NCBI GenBank assembly: GCA_023079485.1
Contig: CM041092.1
Span: 5,828,627 to 5,892,626 of the forward strand
DNA: 64,000 nucleotides
Source of the DNA: Archilochus colubris
Lineage: Eukaryota; Chordata; Aves; Apodiformes; Trochilidae
Direction: 5' to 3'
This document shows, piece by piece, positions 39,524 through 51,300 of this stretch (position 1 is its first letter; every line of letters begins with the position of its first letter). The notes beneath the pieces were generated by a model. It was not told the origin of the DNA. It worked only from the letters and a program-made list of their open reading frames with translations, and searched no databases. Made by a program: the position numbers and the translations under genes.

Positions 39524-39920
39524 CATAGAATCATAGAATTGGCTGGGTTGGAAGGGACCTCAGAGATCATCAAGTCCAATCCTTGAACCACCGTTGCGGT
39601 TGCTAGACCATGGCACTGAGTGCCACATCCAGTCTCTTTTTAAATAACCCCAGGGATGGAGAATCCACTACTTCCCTGGGCAGCCCATTCCAATGCCGGA
39701 TCACTCTCTCCGTAAAGAAATTCTTTCTAATATTTAACCTAAATTTCCCCTGGCACAACTTAAGACCCTGCCCTCTTGTCTTTGTGAAAGTCGTCTGGCA
39801 AAAGAGACCAACGTCCACCCGGTTACAACCTCCTTTCAGTTAGTTGTAGACAGCGATGAGGTCTCCCCTGAGCCTCCTCTTCTCCAGGCTGAACAGCCCC
39901 AGCTCTCTCAGCCTCTCTCA
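39524..39920 (-). mobile_element. CR1 LINE, 5'-truncated 3' end
   Basis: Minus-strand copy. It begins on the plus strand with CATAGAATCATAGAATT octamers and GGCTGGGTTGGAAGGGACC, then shows the reverse complement of the ORF2 C-terminus ([20 protein letters not shown] motif). It ends near the CTCAGCCTCTC block. The ACCGTTGCGGTTGCTAGACC variant puts it with 31,403 and 47,658. The far end is followed by a few CTCTCTCAG repeats. Confidence 0.96.
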
Positions 39921-40842
39921 GCTCTCTCTCATTTATCAATTAGTAGTAGAAATTATAAGAACAACCACTGTACTTGTAATAAGTATTTTACTCTGCACTA
40001 TTACTTAAACTGAGAAAAAAAGGGAAGAGATATTTCATATTTTTCTGGGCACCAATGGATGGGGTTTTTTCCATGCTTTTTATTGCAGTGAAATTGTTTT
40101 TTCCTACTAGAGATCAGCTTATATCTGTTTATAACAAAATATTCTTGAGTTTATATTCCTAGTGTGTTTAATTATTATATTACCAAGCTTCAGTACAAGT
40201 CATGAAATCACACCCTCTTTCTCTCCTCACTTTAGTGCAGCTAAGAAGAGGCAATTAAACTGAGAAAATAAATGTGTATTTCACTAGAAACTGCAGCAGC
40301 CTGAAATGCCCTCTGTTCACAGTCTCATAACTGAAATGCTTTTATTCAGTGAGGTTGCATTAGTTGCATGAAATGAGTCTTTTCCATACTGAAGGTTCCT
40401 TGTTGGTAGAGATAGCAGTTGTGTAAATATTCTTCAGTTTCAAGATATGGAGAAATGTGTAAATCCAGAATCAAATCTTGTTAAATGGCTTCATGTTGTT
40501 ACTTAAGGCAGGAGGACTGCAGCTAAGTTAAAGATTTTGATGGTGCAGTGCATAATTTGTATTTTGCCCATGGCATGAAGTAAGAAAGCTTATTGCAGGG
40601 CTTAAGTAATGAACATATGAAACTGGCTGCTCCTTTAGTTTAGTAGCTATTCTGTCATTGCTTTTCCTGGGCAAAATCATGCAGTTTCTTCCAAATGAGT
40701 TTGAACTCAAATTGAAACAGCTTCTCAGGTACAGATTTGCTTGAGCCATCACTTTCATTCTCTTCTTGCACATATGGAGGGCTGCAATTTTTTCCAATGT
40801 CACTTGGCTGCCTCTGTCACTGGGCATTTAACCTTTTTTTTT

Positions 40843-40873
<31 letters not shown>

Positions 40874-42021
40874 GATGTGTGAGAAGGCCTTTCATGAGCA
40901 AGCAGAGCTTGCTTTCAAAACTCAGTGAGTTGCCAGTCATACAAGCCCTCTGCAAGATTAATTCAAGTCAATAGGGGATTTAAAAGTGAAAGGAGAGAAA
41001 AATCAGGTCAGCAAGAAATATGAATAGAATGATTAAATCAGTGGGAAATGCTGTGGTAAAAGACAGAGGATTCCAATTCCAGTTATTATAGATTGGGAGG
41101 CTGAGATGTTTAATAGCAAGGAAGGCAAGTATTGCCTAAGAATTGGATTGAATTGGCAGAGTACAGCCAATCAGTCTCTTTCTAATAGAATGGTTGAATG
41201 TGTAATATAAAGTGATAAAAATGTTTGGTCTCTCTGCTTTTTAATAGGACTACTTCAAACATAGCTCCAGAGGAAAAGACCATTTGTGTTTCCTCTCACC
41301 AAAGAGACAAAGTACCCAAACACTTATCAGATACTGTGTGTTTGTGTGGTTTCTGTGTTAAAATAATGCTAACAAAATCCAGTTGGACCTAATTCATGCT
41401 GTCCTGTTCAGGAAGGTCAGGATTAAGTCCTGATGTGATGGTCAGTGCCAGAATCTGCATCACCAGTTATACATTGGAATCAATATTTTTCCAGGTGGTG
41501 GTTTGCTGTCTCTTAAGTCCTAGATTTTAGAATAGTAAAAGCATTTCCAGCTGTACTCAGAATGGGTGCAGACAGAATGAGTGTGATTATATATTCTAGG
41601 AAGAATTAAAGTCTAAATGAAAATCCTAGTTTATCCTAAGAGCTATTTATAAGGGAAGTATCCAGTCTTGCTAAAGTGTGCTGTTGGATCATGAGTGGTA
41701 GATGTTCCCTGGGGTTTTGTTATCTCCAGATGAGACAAATATTCTGCACCTGTGATTGTCTTGCTCCAGACATTCAAAAAATTGCAAACACAATGGAACC
41801 CCAAAATTCATGGGGGAATCTGGTCACTGCCTCAGTATAAATATTCAACAGTAGGAGATGGGACAGGCATTGTCACTGTGGCATTATGTGTGCACCCAAC
41901 ATGATGGCATTTTAATTCTCTTCTTAGGTGGCACAGTTCTGTCACCCTGTAAAAATTAGAGAGTAAAAAGTCTGTGCCAGGCTGTGCATTCCCCATCCTA
42001 CATGGAGGAAAAGCTATCATC
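39921..42021. other. Intergenic stretch, no gene seen
   Basis: No exon was recognised. It contains a T24 run at 40,845-40,868 preceded by another T9 run. Frames around 40,528-40,974 overlap on both strands and show no family features. Confidence 0.55.
40845..40868. repeat. Poly-T run (24 nt)
   Basis: Uninterrupted T24, separated by CC from a preceding T9 run. Adjacent sequence is unremarkable. Confidence 0.95.
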
Positions 42022-42287
42022 ACAAGACAAGAGGGCATGGTCTTAAGTTGTGCCAGGGGAGGTTTAGGTTGGACATTAGAAAGAATTTCTTTACCGAAAG
42101 GGTGGTCAGACATTGGAATGGGCTGCCCAGGGAAGTAGTGGATTCTCCATCCCTGGAGATATTTAAAAAGAGACTGGATGTGGCACTCAGTGCCATGGGC
42201 TGGGAACTGCAGCGGTAGTGGATCAAGGGTTGGACTTGATGATCTCTGAGGTCCCTTCCAACCCAGTTGATTCTATGATTCTATGAT
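42022..42287 (+). mobile_element. CR1 LINE 3' end, short copy
   Basis: Plus-strand copy beginning within the ORF2 tail (ACAAGACAAGAGGGCATGG). It includes GGTTTAGGTTGGACATTAG, the GGAATGGGCTGCCCAGGG block and TTGGACTTGATGATCTC, and ends with two intact octamers at TTCTATGATTCTATGAT. The linker GGGCTGGGAACTGCAGCGG is intermediate between the other two young variants. It is noncoding apart from remnants of the last ORF2 residues. Confidence 0.96.
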
Positions 42288-45200
42288 CACTGCAAGGGGA
42301 GTGAGTGTAGAGCAGCCAAAGATTCAGAAAATTGTAAGCCACCTTGTTCTATCTTAGCTTCCTCATGTAGAGAGAGACCTTGCTTTAATCACATTAAAAC
42401 CATTATAATGTGAGTGTCCATGGAAAGGATTCATGCAGCTAAATAAACCAAAGTAAAACATGTTCAATTTTCCATCTGCCCCTCTGTGGGTGAGTCCTAA
42501 ATATTCTTACCATTTTTTTCTAACAGCCTTCACAAATCCTTCATGAGTCTGGTTTCCTGATGTCAGAACATGACTGAGATGTACAACCCACATCAAAGAT
42601 AACTTGTGGGATTTTGCTGTGCTTTGCTTTTCGTAGTCATGGATGCTAAGCTTTGATAATGTGTTTAGCTCTGTAAGAGCGGTAAAACTGACACTGCCTG
42701 GCCCAAGGAGTGTGCAGCCTAACAATAGACAGACAGGGCCAACTGGGGTGGGAGACCTGGGGAAGGTACTTCTTAGAGAAATATTTCTTTTTTTTTAAAG
42801 AGTGGTTGGGTGCCTTGACAACATTTACATTAACAATGGTGAGTGTTCATGGCTTCAAAAAAGATGACAGTTTAGGGAGGGGATTTTGCTTCTACAGATT
42901 TTCTTCTACCACATGCAGAGGGATCATATCACTCAGCCCTTGATGTTGCAGTAATATAAATTCCTTCCTTACTGTTTCTTCATGTGGCATTTAAGCCTGC
43001 TTGTTGATCTGTGCACCTTACATTTTGCACACTGACTAACAGGTTTGGGGGTTTTTGTTGTGTTTGTGTGTTGGGTTTTGTTGGGAAGTTTCTGGGTTAC
43101 ATGATGTCAGATATTGCTGTACCAAAATTTTTGTGTTTTTGTTTGGTTTTGTGTTTTGTTTGTTTTTGGGTTTTTTTTTTTTGTTTTTTTGTGTGGTTGT
43201 TTTGTGTTTTTTTGTTGGTTTTTTTTTGGGGTTTTTGGTGGGTGTTGTTGTGGTTTGTGGTTGTGTTTGGTTTGGGTTGTTTGGGACAGAATACATGAGG
43301 AAACAATTTTTCACATTATTAACTTTTATTGTCAGTAGATTTAAAAGCATCGTATCTCCAATCAGGGTCATGTAAGAAAAGTGAAAATCATTTACAAGGT
43401 CCAAGTGAAGTCTATGAAATTCCCACACTAGGAACTTGAATTGTCCTAAAGAGAAATCAAGAGGGGTTTTGGTATAAAGCTGATGATTATAACATACTTC
43501 CCTTTGCTCTAATTATTTTGCCCTGTTTGAGCTTTTGATTCAGATACAGATTCTGTGGTTGCTTTTATTTTAGCCTTGATTTTAGAAGCAGCTGAAAGCT
43601 CATTGTTTCCCTCTGCACATGTGAGAAATTAGTTCTCACACACAGTGACTGATTTTTAAAATTTTGACTACTCTGAAGAAAGTGGCTAGAAAATTTAGAG
43701 TAATGATGCAGTCTTTTACTCAGCCTGATGGGACACATCCTTTCCAGGCTCTAGCAAAGGAATGTTGTTTTATTTAAGTGGCAGATTGGCACTTCTATAG
43801 CTTTACTCAAATGGCAGCAATCACTGTAGCCATAATTTGTCATAATTAATTAGAGAATATTAATTATTAATTTGTCCTCAGTCTGCCTACCCTGAAACAG
43901 GCACTGATAACAACCCATTATCAGTCTCATGGACTGGTTTGTGTTATCATCCCTTGCTGTGTTACTCTCATTGCCTTTGTTACTGTCCTTTGCCTCACCT
44001 GCACTGGGTGGCTTCAACCAGTAAAGCCACTGCTCTTTTGCAAGGACTTCTGTAATTCATCTGTTCTGGTTTCAGAGAGTCCTCACAGAGACTGGTTTTA
44101 CCTGCAGATGTTATGCAGTGTTGTAAATGAGTCTTTTGTTGTCTTCTCTACAGTGCTTGAGTGGGAGTTCATTTACAGTGTACTGTGGGATGCCTCTCTG
44201 GGATTTTGAAATCCTTAGCATCACTTCAGTGGTTCCTTTGCACCCCATCAAACTTTGTGTCACAAACTTGGTGTTTCTTTTAAATTTGTGTATTGGCTTC
44301 TTTTTAAAAGAAGAAAGAAGTGCCTATAAAGTTACCTTTTTTCCCTAGTACTCCTAACTACACTTTCTTGTGACTTTCTGGCTTATTTTTCAGCAGGCAT
44401 GGTAGCTGCTGGGAGGCTGTATTTCTAGCTACTTAGCTCTAGAATCAGACAACTGAATTTAATTCAAGAGAAGTGTGTTCTGACAAAGCACAGGCTTTGC
44501 ACTGGCAGCACCCCCATTGCCCCAGCTCCACACCTGCCTGGGACAGGGCAGACTGCAGGTCAGAGCAACCTTTTTGACCAGATCATGGTTTCAATGACTA
44601 CAAGTCTCAGCTTGATGGGTTTCATCTCAGGGTGCCAGTGAGTATCTCAGCAGAGGGTTGCAGGTTTTGACTTGTCACTTGTAAAGCTGACAGTCTGAGC
44701 TGTCAGGCAGCACAATCCCTGGCAGATCTGAGCTGGCTGCACTTCTTCCATGGGCTCCACACTGCTGTACACTTCAGAGCCAGAAACCAGCAGGCCCTTC
44801 CCATCAGTGGTTACCAAGAGGCCAAAGAGAAAATACTGATATCATGTGAGAACAGAGCTGGTGGCTCAGCTGTGCTAAAATGAATCACCAATTCAAGTTC
44901 AGTCCTTCATTTTCAAGCTGGCAGGGACTCTGTGTGCTGATAAGGAAACCTCCTCAGCTGGTGCAAACTTGCCTCGTTTCACTGTGTCTCAGCTGCTCTC
45001 CAGGGTGAGGTACATTCAGCTTCCTGAGTCTGCATTGCTGGTTCAATAGGAGAGTTTTGTGGTTGTAATGAAAGGAAAAGTCCAATGAGGTGAGGAAAAA
45101 GGGAGGAATCTTCATCTTTGGAGAAGGGCAGGGAGGATTTTGAGATGTGGTAATAGAAAACAGAAGGAAAAACCCATATTTTTCTGTGATGGAGTGTTGC

Positions 45201-47657
45201 TCTTTGCTGTTCATTTGTGAACTTCCATTTGAGAAGGAATTCAGAGACAGAATTTATGAAGGAGCTTACATATACACTGAGTTTTTACCAAATATGTTCT
45301 GTTGATGACAAAGCTTTTTATTTCATTTGATAAAGCTAAACAAATTCCAAACTTTAATAAGCCAAATTCAGCAGGACACCGCAGCAGCAAAAACCTGGCA
45401 ACATATATGCACAGTCAGGATCCAGCATTTTAAAAGAATACATATTATTTTGTTTTCTTCTGCCTTGAAAACGGAATATTAATAATATAATTATGTTAAA
45501 GATGCCAAGCATTTTTCTAACATAACTGTTAAAGTTTGCAGCAGTTAGGTATTCCCTAATGAGCTAGAGAGACACATATGTCAGTATGTGTAAACTCTTT
45601 ATGGTGTTTTGTTCCAGTCTGGCAATCATTTTGGGATACTGACTGAAGGAATTTACACTTCTGCCTGCATGGTCACACCAAAGCAGAAATCAGCAGGAAG
45701 TTAGAGGGTTTTTCAAGGTTACAAGTGCAGGCAAATAGTTTACACCTGAGAATTTTTATTTGCAGAGAATGTTTTATTTTCCTTAACTCAGAGATCACAG
45801 AATGGCATAGCAGGTAAAACATTTGATATGTATTTAGTTAGAAGATGCCGTGGGGGTCAGTCTGAAGCACGTGTACCCAAAAAGCATGGTTGCTGGTAGC
45901 AGTAATCAGTTTTCCTCTCTGATTCTGGTGACTCTTACAAGCTTGTCTGGACATTTTGTGGGAGAGAAACATGCTCTGTTGATGTGGAACCACTAGAACT
46001 TTGTCCCTGAGATTTCTAGAGCTAGAACTGTAGTTGCTAATGGGATGTTTGCTTCTCCTCTCCCTTGTCTTTGACTTTGCAGCTTCTGCTTGTCCCTGAC
46101 AAAACCCATCAACTTCACAATCTACTTTCCTTCAAAGCTGCTGGGGTTTTGCTTCTTACTCCACCCCCAGAGTGGTTGCAGTGAGCCTAAGTGGTCAGTG
46201 CCAGTTGTTACCTGGGTGTGCTTTGGTTTTTAACCTGTTTACATTAGAGAAAGTTCAAAAAACCCAATAAAGCTTCCAGCAGACCACCACTCACAGTTTA
46301 AGAAATCACATTTAAATGATTCTAAGGTATTGCTATGTTGTATCTTTTTCAGCAACAAGTAGTAGAAGCATTATCCTGGCTGCATATTCTATTGGGCAGC
46401 TGGTCTCTGAAATTTTTGGAGGCTGACTGTGCAGATGAACCCAGAGAAGATGGAACAGCTTCTGTGCTCAGAGGAGTAGCCAAAGTTTTCAGGTCCAAAG
46501 CCTCTCTCTCCCCACTGTTAAATTTCTATAGTGACTTCCACAAGCCAAAACTGAACACTCAGACTCTGCTGCATAACTGACTCCACTGAAAATCCACCCA
46601 ATCCCATGGATGGATGTGTGCTGTGTACCTCAAAGACAGATTTTAACTTCAAAGTTGTCAGATTTACCTTTTTAAAAGCAGTTACCATTAGCAGGAGAAA
46701 CGAAGGGTGCTGTTTGAACAGCATTAAGCTACCTTACAGTATGGAGGGAAACAAATATGGCAGGAATCTGTAAAAACCTGGAAAGTTTACAAAGAAGAGA
46801 TCCCAGAGCTTCTAGCAACAGCAGCTGTGCTGGGACATAAGGACTGATGTACCAGCTCTCTGATCAATAGGTTTTACTTCTAGGACTATTATTTCTTGGC
46901 AGACAACCTAATGTAATTATGTATGTTTTCCTGCAACAAGCAAACACTTTATGAGGTTGAGGAAACAGCTGCAGCACATTGAAGTGCTCATCTGCATAAA
47001 TATGAAAGTATAGTCACAGAATTACAAAATTAAATATTGTGTAGGGATATATGTTAATGGCAAGGATTATAAATACCTATAGGGATTTTTAACATCTATA
47101 ATGCCCTGTTATTGAAAATTAATTAATAATTAGCCATTTTGAATACTGAAGGACAGTTTGTCACCCGACTGTTGAGTCTAAAAATAACTTTGAATCGGAC
47201 TCTGAATTGGAGATCTTTGCATCTTTCCTTCATTTCTATTTTGAGCCACTCCTCAAAGCTGGAGTGATGTGTGGAAACCTTCAGAAAGGATCACCCAACC
47301 TCATTTCTTTAAAATTTCATCTAGGCTCCTTGTTTTTAAATTCACAGATAAGTTTCTGAAACAACTTAGTAAAAATTCTCATATATGAAGTGCATGAAGC
47401 AGAAACTAAATTCCAGGTTGTTAGTAATCTGTAGGCTGTTAATACATGACCTGGGATATTTGATGTGTAGTGACATGAATTACTTCCAAGAAAGTCCAAG
47501 TGACAGCACTAGCATTTGTGCAAATGGGTGTCAAAAAGAAGAGATATGCTGGAAAAGGTTTGTTTCAGTTCCTCATTCAATTCACTTTGTGACCATACAA
47601 GTGCTTGTGCTGTACAGGAGTGGTGGCAATGCCAACCAGAAAAGGAAAGCTAAGAAT
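42288..47657. other. Intergenic stretch, no gene seen
   Basis: The main feature is the G/T tract at 43,128-43,285. A TAAT-rich cluster at about 43,845-43,875 could bind homeodomain factors but is only an AT-rich motif match. Open frames at 44,127, 44,954, 46,335 and 47,385 do not resemble known proteins. Confidence 0.55.
43128..43285. repeat. 158-nt tract composed only of G and T
   Basis: From 43,128 to 43,285 the plus strand contains no A and no C. It is made of irregular GTTTT, TTGGG, TGTGG and T-run units with no fixed period. A looser G/T-rich lead-in extends back to about 43,041. Phe/Val/Cys/Gly-rich and Lys/Pro/Gln/Asn-rich open frames on the two strands are composition artefacts. Confidence 0.97.
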
Positions 47658-48330
47658 ATAGAATCATAGAATCATAGAATTGGCTGGGTTGGAAGGGACC
47701 TCAGAGATCATCAAGTCCAACCCTTGAACCACCGTTGCAGTTGCTAGACCATGGCACTGAGTGCCACATCCAGTCTCTTTTTAAATATCTCCAGGGACGG
47801 AGAATCCACTACTTCCCTGGGCAGCCCATTCCAATGGCTGATCACTCTCTTCGTAAAGAAATTCTTTCTAATATCCAACCTAAACCTCCCCTGGCAAAGC
47901 TTAAGCCCATGCCCTCTTGTCTTGCTGAGAGTTGCCTGGGAAAAGAGCCCAACCCCCCCTGGCTCCAACCTCCTTTCAGGGAGTTGTAGAGAGGGATGAG
48001 GTCTCCTCTGAGCCTCCTCTTCTCCAGGCTGAACAGCCCCAGCTCCCTCAGCCTCTCCTCATAGGGTCTGTGCTCGAGTCCCTTCACCAGCCCAGTTTCC
48101 CTCCTTTGGACCTGCTCCAGCACCTCAATCTCCTTCCTGAATTGAGGGGCCCAGAACTGGACACAGGACTCAAGCTGTGGCCTCACCAGGGCTGAGTACA
48201 GGGGCAGAATCCCTTCCCTGGACCTGCTGGCCACGCTGTTCCTGATCCAGGCCAGGATGCCATTGGCCTTCTTGGCCACCTGGGCACACTGCTGGCTCAT
48301 GTTCAGCTTCCTGTCAATTCAGATTCCCAG
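47658..48330 (-). mobile_element. CR1 LINE, longest ORF2 3' fragment in the window
   Basis: Minus-strand copy. It starts on the plus strand with ATAGAATCATAGAATCATAG and extends through about 670 bp to near 48,330. The minus-strand frame from 48,300 shows the end of the CR1 reverse transcriptase: [26 protein letters not shown]-type motif (here [16 protein letters not shown]), LEQVQRR and [17 protein letters not shown]. The frame is open for about 150 codons, indicating a young copy, but it is 5'-truncated and lacks the endonuclease and the catalytic polymerase core. The ACCGTTGCAGTTGCTAGACC variant matches 31,403 and 39,524. Confidence 0.97.
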
Positions 48331-51300
48331 GATATATATGGAGGATACAGAGACAGCATCAGCCTCTACTGCCCCAAATGACATGGGGAACTGCAGCATC
48401 ACATTGGGGCAGCCAAGTTCCTGCCATGTGCAGGGGCAGCTTGGCAGGAAAACCTCATAAAGAGATGGCAGGGACACCTCATAAACAGATTGCAGCTTAA
48501 GTGGTCTTTAGCCCCATGTTTTAGAAGAAGCTTGGCACCAGTTCTGGGCTTTAGGAGGGGAAGAGCTGCACACACCTGCAGCAGGGACTGGAACCTTTCA
48601 GAACTGAGCACTGTAGGCTGCTGAAGCATCATGAGATCAGCCCCTCTCTGCTTCTGCACCCAGAGCCCTGGGTGTTCACAGTGCTGCCAGTACAGTACCT
48701 TGCTGACACAGTGAAATGGGTCCCACTGAAGCCTTTGGTGCTGCCCCCTTAGAAATGTGTAGCTTTGATTTTTTTTTTTTTTTGGTAGTTTGATGTAAAT
48801 TTGATTGATGTGATTAGATTCAGCTGGCAGAATCAGTTGTGTAATTAGTTCAGCTCTTCATGAAGTAAGGACAGAAGAATGCTTCAAGGGTCATGACAAC
48901 ATGGATGAGATGAGCTCTAACTCATCTGCTCAGGATATTGCAAAATATGTTGCCACAACTTCCTGCAGTTTCTCGTTCTGCCCATCTGCTGGATGCTACA
49001 CTTCTGGCCACAGCAGAAAAATCAGCCTTAGTACCCAAAGAGTGATGGGTTTTTTCTGAGTTGTTCTTTGCTGACAATTTTAACTTGTATCTCAGCTTGG
49101 CACTGAAGCATCTCAGGAACATGAACATGATCTCCTGAATGATACTACAGTTCTCAGATCTTGCTCTTCCTCAAAGAGGAAGCCCTGCTTCTGCCCATGC
49201 CTCTTAGTTTCATCTTTTTCCTTTCACCAGCTTTTGGGAACAGAACATCAACCAGAAAGAAAATTAACCAATGTTTTTATCAAAGCAACACAGGTTGGAT
49301 GCTGGAGGGCACAGTGAGAAACAGAGAAAGAAGGAAGGAAAGGGAGGGTACCAGTCCTCCTGGGGGTGAGTTGTCAAGTTAGCCTGTTCCGAGTTCAGAT
49401 TCTGCAACATGACCCCACTGTCACCTCCAGCAAGAAGATGGTCTGAACACAAGATCTTGGATGATGTCTGAACACAATGCTTTCCTGACAGCAGGTTGTG
49501 GTGGTTATTACATGATTAGTCTGCTGTGGCACTCTGGGCCTTGAGGAGGTAAACTCTGGCAAGTCAGGGCTCAGCCTCTGAGAAGATGTTGGACCTTGTA
49601 GGAGTACACACTCTGTTCTGAGCAGGGAAAAATGGATCACAGGAATTCTGTAGGAAGAAAGCAGCAGAGAGAAAACTATATGCTTTGGGCACTAAGGTTA
49701 GTCACTGTTTCCACACTGGATGGGTGCCTGAGGATGCTGTGGTCAAGAGGAGGCAGACACAGCTGAGTTCTGCCTGCCATCTGAAGTGCTGGTACACCAG
49801 CCCCTTTGTTTTGGTAGGTATCTGGATGTGTTGGGGTGGATGTGCAAGATTTTGAGGAAACTGAGTTTAACTTCCCTGTGTGGAAGCCTGTGACGTGGCT
49901 GATGAGCCCGTTCTGTGCTGAGCTGTACTGGGTGTGACATTCAGCTTCCACAGAAATTCAGTGTCACAATAAACTGATAGCAGTGATTGCAATGATGGTT
50001 GGATGAGGCCAAGCTTTCTGCTGTGGGAAAATGTGAGTTTGAACAGCATAGGAGTGGTGATAGGATGACTTCTCATGGGGGTAAAAAAGAAAATATTTCA
50101 ACATCACCCTAGTGATAAAATTTAGCATAAATTCTCATTTTTCCAAGTTTAGATTGGAAGTTGGAATTAGAAGTGTCTTGTATTTATCTCCAAAATCATG
50201 TATTTGTATTTTAAAAGCCTTTTAAGCACAGACTTAGGGAAAATAATTCCTTGGGAGGCAAAAGTTCTTTAGGACACTTGCAGAATGCCTGCCCTGATTT
50301 CTTTCCCTGAGCACAGAAGCTACACAGCTGTGACAAGGTAACAGAAGGTTAAGGGCATTAGGGATTTTTAACTGGTTTTACTACTAAGAAAGGGGAAGGG
50401 TGCAGATCCACACCACCTTAAGGTCACCAGTTCTGAGGCATCCCCTGCTACCCAGATATTCCCTAGTGATTTCTTTGTGCTGGCAGTGATGCAAGGGAGC
50501 CAATTTTCTCTAAAATTTCCTAAAAAGGAACCTCAGGTGTGATGGGGATGCCCCCTCATTAGCATGCAACTATGTGATGAGCAAATTTGGTTCCTCAAGA
50601 CACTCTTGTTACCTCTGAAACTTCAGCCTGAGAGTTAACGGGGCTTCTGAGTACTTCTCTGCATCCAAGAGGACTCTCTCATCATGTGAATTCCTAACCC
50701 CATGGGAAGCACAGTCTGCTAGCACAAGTTTCTTTAAGGAAATATTGACCACTCAGATCTCCACTGTCAGGCTTCAAGATGGACCAGGTTCCCCCTCTCT
50801 TTCCCCACCCTGAATTGAAGCTGCTTTGAAAGCCTGAAGCTTAGAAACACTCCTGGATCAGCCAAGCAGTGCAGACCCATGTGCCAGGGTAAGCCAATCC
50901 CAGGGGATGATGAGGGAGGGCACAGAGCTGGTGCTAATATATTGTGGAAAAAAGGCAGGAATTGCTGTTCCTGTGGGCTGGCTGTGCCAGCAGAGCCTCC
51001 TCGTGGAGATGCAGCAGGTACCAGCAGCAGGAGCTTCTCCACTGGCTCTGCCTGCACAGGCACTGCTGCTTGCCCTGCTCCAGGGCTTTTTCTGGCAGGA
51101 TGCAAATCCCGAGGCCTGTCTTGGCTGCAGCCAGGTGGAAATGCAGCAGGAGGCAGTGGCTGGAAAAGGAGCGGACAAAGATTTTGCAATTGAGGGTTAC
51201 AACTTCTCTGCTGTAGAAGTCCTGTCTGCACAGCTCCATCTGATAAAAGGTGCCTGCTCTCAGTTTTCCTCTATTATTGCACACTTGCTGGGGAGGGGAA

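Noticed and set aside
39603..39843. Open frames on the strand opposite the CR1 copies ([16 protein letters not shown])
   Set aside because: The same antisense peptide recurs at each CR1 copy (39,610; 42,226; 47,751; 59,138), so it is a shadow of the ORF2 tail.
43845..43875. Homeodomain-site cluster (repeated TTAAT/TAATTA)
   Set aside because: It is an AT-rich motif expected often in A/T-rich intergenic DNA; there is no supporting context.
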